Below are positions 5,093 to 6,455 of a stretch of 6,455 bases of DNA, piece after piece. The DNA comes from Actinomycetes bacterium. Its GTDB lineage: Bacteria; Actinomycetota; Acidimicrobiia; Acidimicrobiales; Palsa-688. The first letter of the stretch is position 1. The number at the start of each line of letters is the position of its first letter. Location: the NCBI GenBank assembly GCA_021808425.1, contig JAKBBS010000190.1, positions 1 to 6,455 of the forward strand, read 5' to 3'. Position numbers and translations under genes: made by a program. The notes below the pieces were generated by a model. The model did not search any database. It was not told the origin of the DNA and was given only the letters and a program-made list of their open reading frames with translations.

Positions 5093-5695
5093 GGATTCCA
5101 GCAGGGAGTGCCCCCGCAGGTGTCCGACCTCGTTCAACCGTAGAACGGATCGCACCCCCGAGCGGCTCGCAGCGATGCGACTGACACTCGTATAGTCAGG
5201 TGCGAAGAACGAACTTCGGGACAAGCCGAGGATGTGGCCCACGTAGGCGTTGATCACGCCACCGTGACAGAACGCGGCGACTCGGTCGCCGGCGTGGGTA
5301 TCGATGATCGCTTCGAATGCCTCAACCACCCTCAATCGGAACTCGCCCATATCGATGCCCCAACTGCTGTAGTCGTCTTGGAGCATCGCCAGAAAGCGCT
5401 CGTCCCGGGTTCTTCGAAGCTCCTCTATCGGTATATAGGTTGTCGCCTGGCGGTCGAACTCGGCCAGCCCTTCGACAATTGCAGGTGACAAGGAGGTGAT
5501 CTCCCCGAGCGGAGCCGCTGTCTGGATGGCTCGACGCATCGGCGACGAGTAGATCGCGTCGATGCCCTCGTGGCTCAGGAACTCGGCCAGGAGCGTCGCT
5601 TGGCGGGCACCGCGATCACACAAATCGGGGTCAGCTGGTCCTGTGGCGTCGACTACTTTGAGAGGCTCGGCGTGGCGGATAAGGAGGAGCTCCAT
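5084..5695 (-). CDS. Histidine phosphatase family protein
   Basis: This 203-residue protein has the phosphoglycerate-mutase-like histidine phosphatase fold. The N-terminal LLIRHAEP carries the catalytic pair Arg7-His8; the usual RHG reads RHA, which is common in bacterial members. LCDRGARQATLLAEFL follows, then IYSSPMRRAIQTAAPL with the second phosphate-binding Arg (54 or 55), then VEGLAEFD with the acid Glu (75 or 79), and AFCHGGVINAYV with the second catalytic histidine, His144. All active-site positions are present, so it should be active on a phosphomonoester. Family members range from sugar-phosphate phosphatases to phosphoglycerate mutases, and this compact form is more likely a phosphatase. 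I chose ATG at 5695, three residues before the first strand; a TTG 17 codons upstream (5746) is less likely. No ribosome site is evident and TAAACT lies eight bases upstream, so a leaderless start is possible. The substrate is unknown. Confidence 0.9.
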   Translation of the reverse strand: MELLLIRHAEPLKVVDATGPADPDLCDRGARQATLLAEFLSHEGIDAIYSSPMRRAIQTAAPLGEITSLSPAIVEGLAEFDRQATTYIPIEELRRTRDERFLAMLQDDYSSWGIDMGEFRLRVVEAFEAIIDTHAGDRVAAFCHGGVINAYVGHILGLSRSSFFAPDYTSVSRIAASRSGVRSVLRLNEVGHLRGHSLLESTV

Positions 5696-5703
5696 TAGCG
5701 GCC

Positions 5704-5709
5704 AGTTTA
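5704..5709 (-). promoter_or_regulatory. Possible -10 box for a leaderless phosphatase mRNA
   Basis: On the minus strand TAAACT (5709-5704) ends eight bases before the ATG at 5695, close to the usual distance for leaderless actinobacterial transcripts. No ribosome site is seen before that ATG, and no clear -35 box lies upstream. Confidence 0.35.
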
Positions 5710-5764
5710 CGTCTCGATCCGACCCGAGAGGTATTTGGACTTCCAAGCTGAGCTCGACCTAGTT

Positions 5765-5793
5765 TTGACTGTGGGGCCTCGAACGAATAGCGT
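5765..5793 (+). promoter_or_regulatory. Promoter of the DUF3237-ThuA pair
   Basis: TTGACT (5765-5770) and TAGCGT (5788-5793) are separated by exactly 17 bases, a good housekeeping-sigma arrangement, and the -10 fits TANNNT. Transcription would start near 5800, leaving a leader of about 23 bases with AGGGGAG (5811-5817) five bases ahead of the GTG. GGGGCC occurs at 5773-5778 and 5795-5800, two helical turns apart on either side of the -10, a possible regulator site. This is the best promoter in the window. Confidence 0.5.
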
Positions 5794-5822
5794 CGGGGCC
5801 GATACTGACGAGGGGAGTTGAC

Positions 5823-6254
5823 GTGACCAGCCCACGCACGCATGCGGAGCTCGCGCATGTGCTGACCTTTAGCGCGAACACAGGCAAGGCTGTGATGATC
5901 GGCGGTGCCCCTCAGGGGACGCGAGGGATCATTCCTGTCATAGGCGGTACTTTCGAAGGGCCTCGCCTTCGAGGCACTGTGTCCCCGCCTGGCGGCGATT
6001 GGTTTACCGTCAGGTCCAACGGCGTACTCAAGCTGGACGTCCGCGCCCTGCTAGTGACCGACGACGGTGCCCACATCCTCATCTCGTACTCGGGGGTAGC
6101 CGTCCCGCTAGAAGCCGGCGGGATGCAGATAAGGATCGCACCTCTGTTCGAGGCGCCTGAAGGAACTCACGCTTGGCTCAACGACGTGCAATGCATCGGA
6201 TACGGCGAGCTATTCGAAGGCGGCGTCCGATACGACGTATACGCGCTGTCGTGA
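5823..6254 (+). CDS. DUF3237 (UPF0311) family protein
   Basis: This 143-residue protein covers the whole DUF3237 family, a small beta-barrel of unknown function. The hallmark is GTRGIIPVIGGTFEGPRLRG (residues 32-51), followed by PPGGDWFTVRSNGVLKLDVR, which carries the DW and the V-L-LD strand usual in the family. The C-terminal FEAP, HAWLN and GVRYDVYAL also match the family ending. There is no signal peptide, metal site or recognised catalytic triad. Members often sit in aromatic- or steroid-degradation clusters and other catabolic gene groups of actinobacteria and proteobacteria, but no reaction is assigned to the family to my knowledge. The start is GTG at 5823, with a strong AGGGGAG ribosome site five bases ahead. 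It leads a probable two-gene operon, with a ThuA-like gene 26 bases downstream. Family assignment is firm; function is unknown. Confidence 0.9.
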   Translation: MTSPRTHAELAHVLTFSANTGKAVMIGGAPQGTRGIIPVIGGTFEGPRLRGTVSPPGGDWFTVRSNGVLKLDVRALLVTDDGAHILISYSGVAVPLEAGGMQIRIAPLFEAPEGTHAWLNDVQCIGYGELFEGGVRYDVYALS

Positions 6255-6280
6255 GACGCTGACGGGCACGGTTTATTCCC

Positions 6281-6455
6281 TTGGACATCCCGATCAGGGT
6301 GCATCTCGTCTGCGGTGGGCGCTTTCATGACTTCGACTACGCACGCCTGGAGCTTCTCAATCTTCTGGCGAGCGACGAGCGCATCCGTACGACTGTAAGC
6401 AACGACTACAGGGACCTCGGGGCGTTGGACGCCTCGACGTGTCTGATCACCTACA
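6281..6455 (+). CDS. ThuA-like domain protein (3' partial)
   Basis: Fifty-eight residues are visible before the window ends, with no stop. The opening strand RVHLVCGGRFHDFDYARLEL, followed by LLASDERIRTTVSNDYRDL and the strand TCLITY, is the start of a ThuA-like domain, a class I glutamine-amidotransferase-like fold named after the trehalose utilisation protein ThuA. Many members act on or bind sugars, but most in actinobacteria are uncharacterised and occur in catabolic clusters. The H in the HDFD motif is the family's usual marker. The start is uncertain: TTG at 6281 puts six residues before the first strand, while GTG at 6299 would start right at it. An in-frame stop at 6260-6262 excludes anything longer. 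Neither has a clear ribosome site. With a gap of only 26 bases it is probably co-transcribed with the DUF3237 gene. Confidence 0.8.
   Translation, partial: MDIPIRVHLVCGGRFHDFDYARLELLNLLASDERIRTTVSNDYRDLGALDASTCLITY

Noticed and set aside
1..6455. tRNA, rRNA, CRISPR array, insertion sequence or attachment site
   Set aside because: I looked for cloverleaf arms, regularly spaced repeats, transposase motifs and terminal inverted repeats and saw none.

Overview
This window is high-GC DNA that looks actinobacterial. GTG and TTG starts are used alongside ATG, there is a luciferase-like F420-dependent oxidoreductase, and the mix of catabolic accessory families (acyl-CoA-kinase-like phosphotransferases, a SnoaL-like protein, DUF3237, ThuA) is typical of soil actinomycetes and uncultured Acidimicrobiia or Mycobacteriales relatives. 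The species cannot be fixed from the sequence. There are no RNA genes, insertion sequences or CRISPR arrays.

Layout. The left edge (3-236, +) is the last 77 residues of a PEP-utilising enzyme, its phosphohistidine swivelling domain. Facing it is a tightly coupled three-gene minus-strand operon, read from right to left: a 337-residue APH-fold kinase (3088-2075), a 153-residue helical protein whose GTG start overlaps the kinase stop codon (2078-1617), and a 456-residue kinase one base further on (1615-245). The second kinase carries an extra helical N-terminal domain of about 165 residues. A divergent control region (3089-3270) separates this operon from a SnoaL/NTF2-like gene (3271-3735, +). 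Then come a stand-alone lipoyl-domain protein (4002-3772, -), an F420-dependent LLM-class oxidoreductase (4162-5073, +), a histidine phosphatase (5695-5084, -), and a plus-strand pair of DUF3237 (5823-6254) and the 5' end of a ThuA-like gene (6281 to the window edge). Intergenic stretches longer than 100 bases occur only at the divergent gene pairs.

How the genes may work together. The most informative part is the kinase operon. The two kinases resemble the APH-like enzymes of the ACAD10/ACAD11 and LvaA type, which phosphorylate hydroxyacyl-CoAs so that the hydroxyl can be eliminated. The small middle protein sits where LvaB, the small partner of LvaA, would be expected. The start of the middle protein and the start of the second kinase appear to be related in sequence, so the operon may hold one kinase with a separate partner and one with a fused partner. 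Together with the PEP-dependent swivelling domain on one side and the redox, lyase-like and lipoyl genes on the other, this suggests an uncharacterised catabolic cluster built on phosphoryl activation. The substrate is not visible, and no acyl-CoA dehydrogenase is present in the window to complete the pathway.
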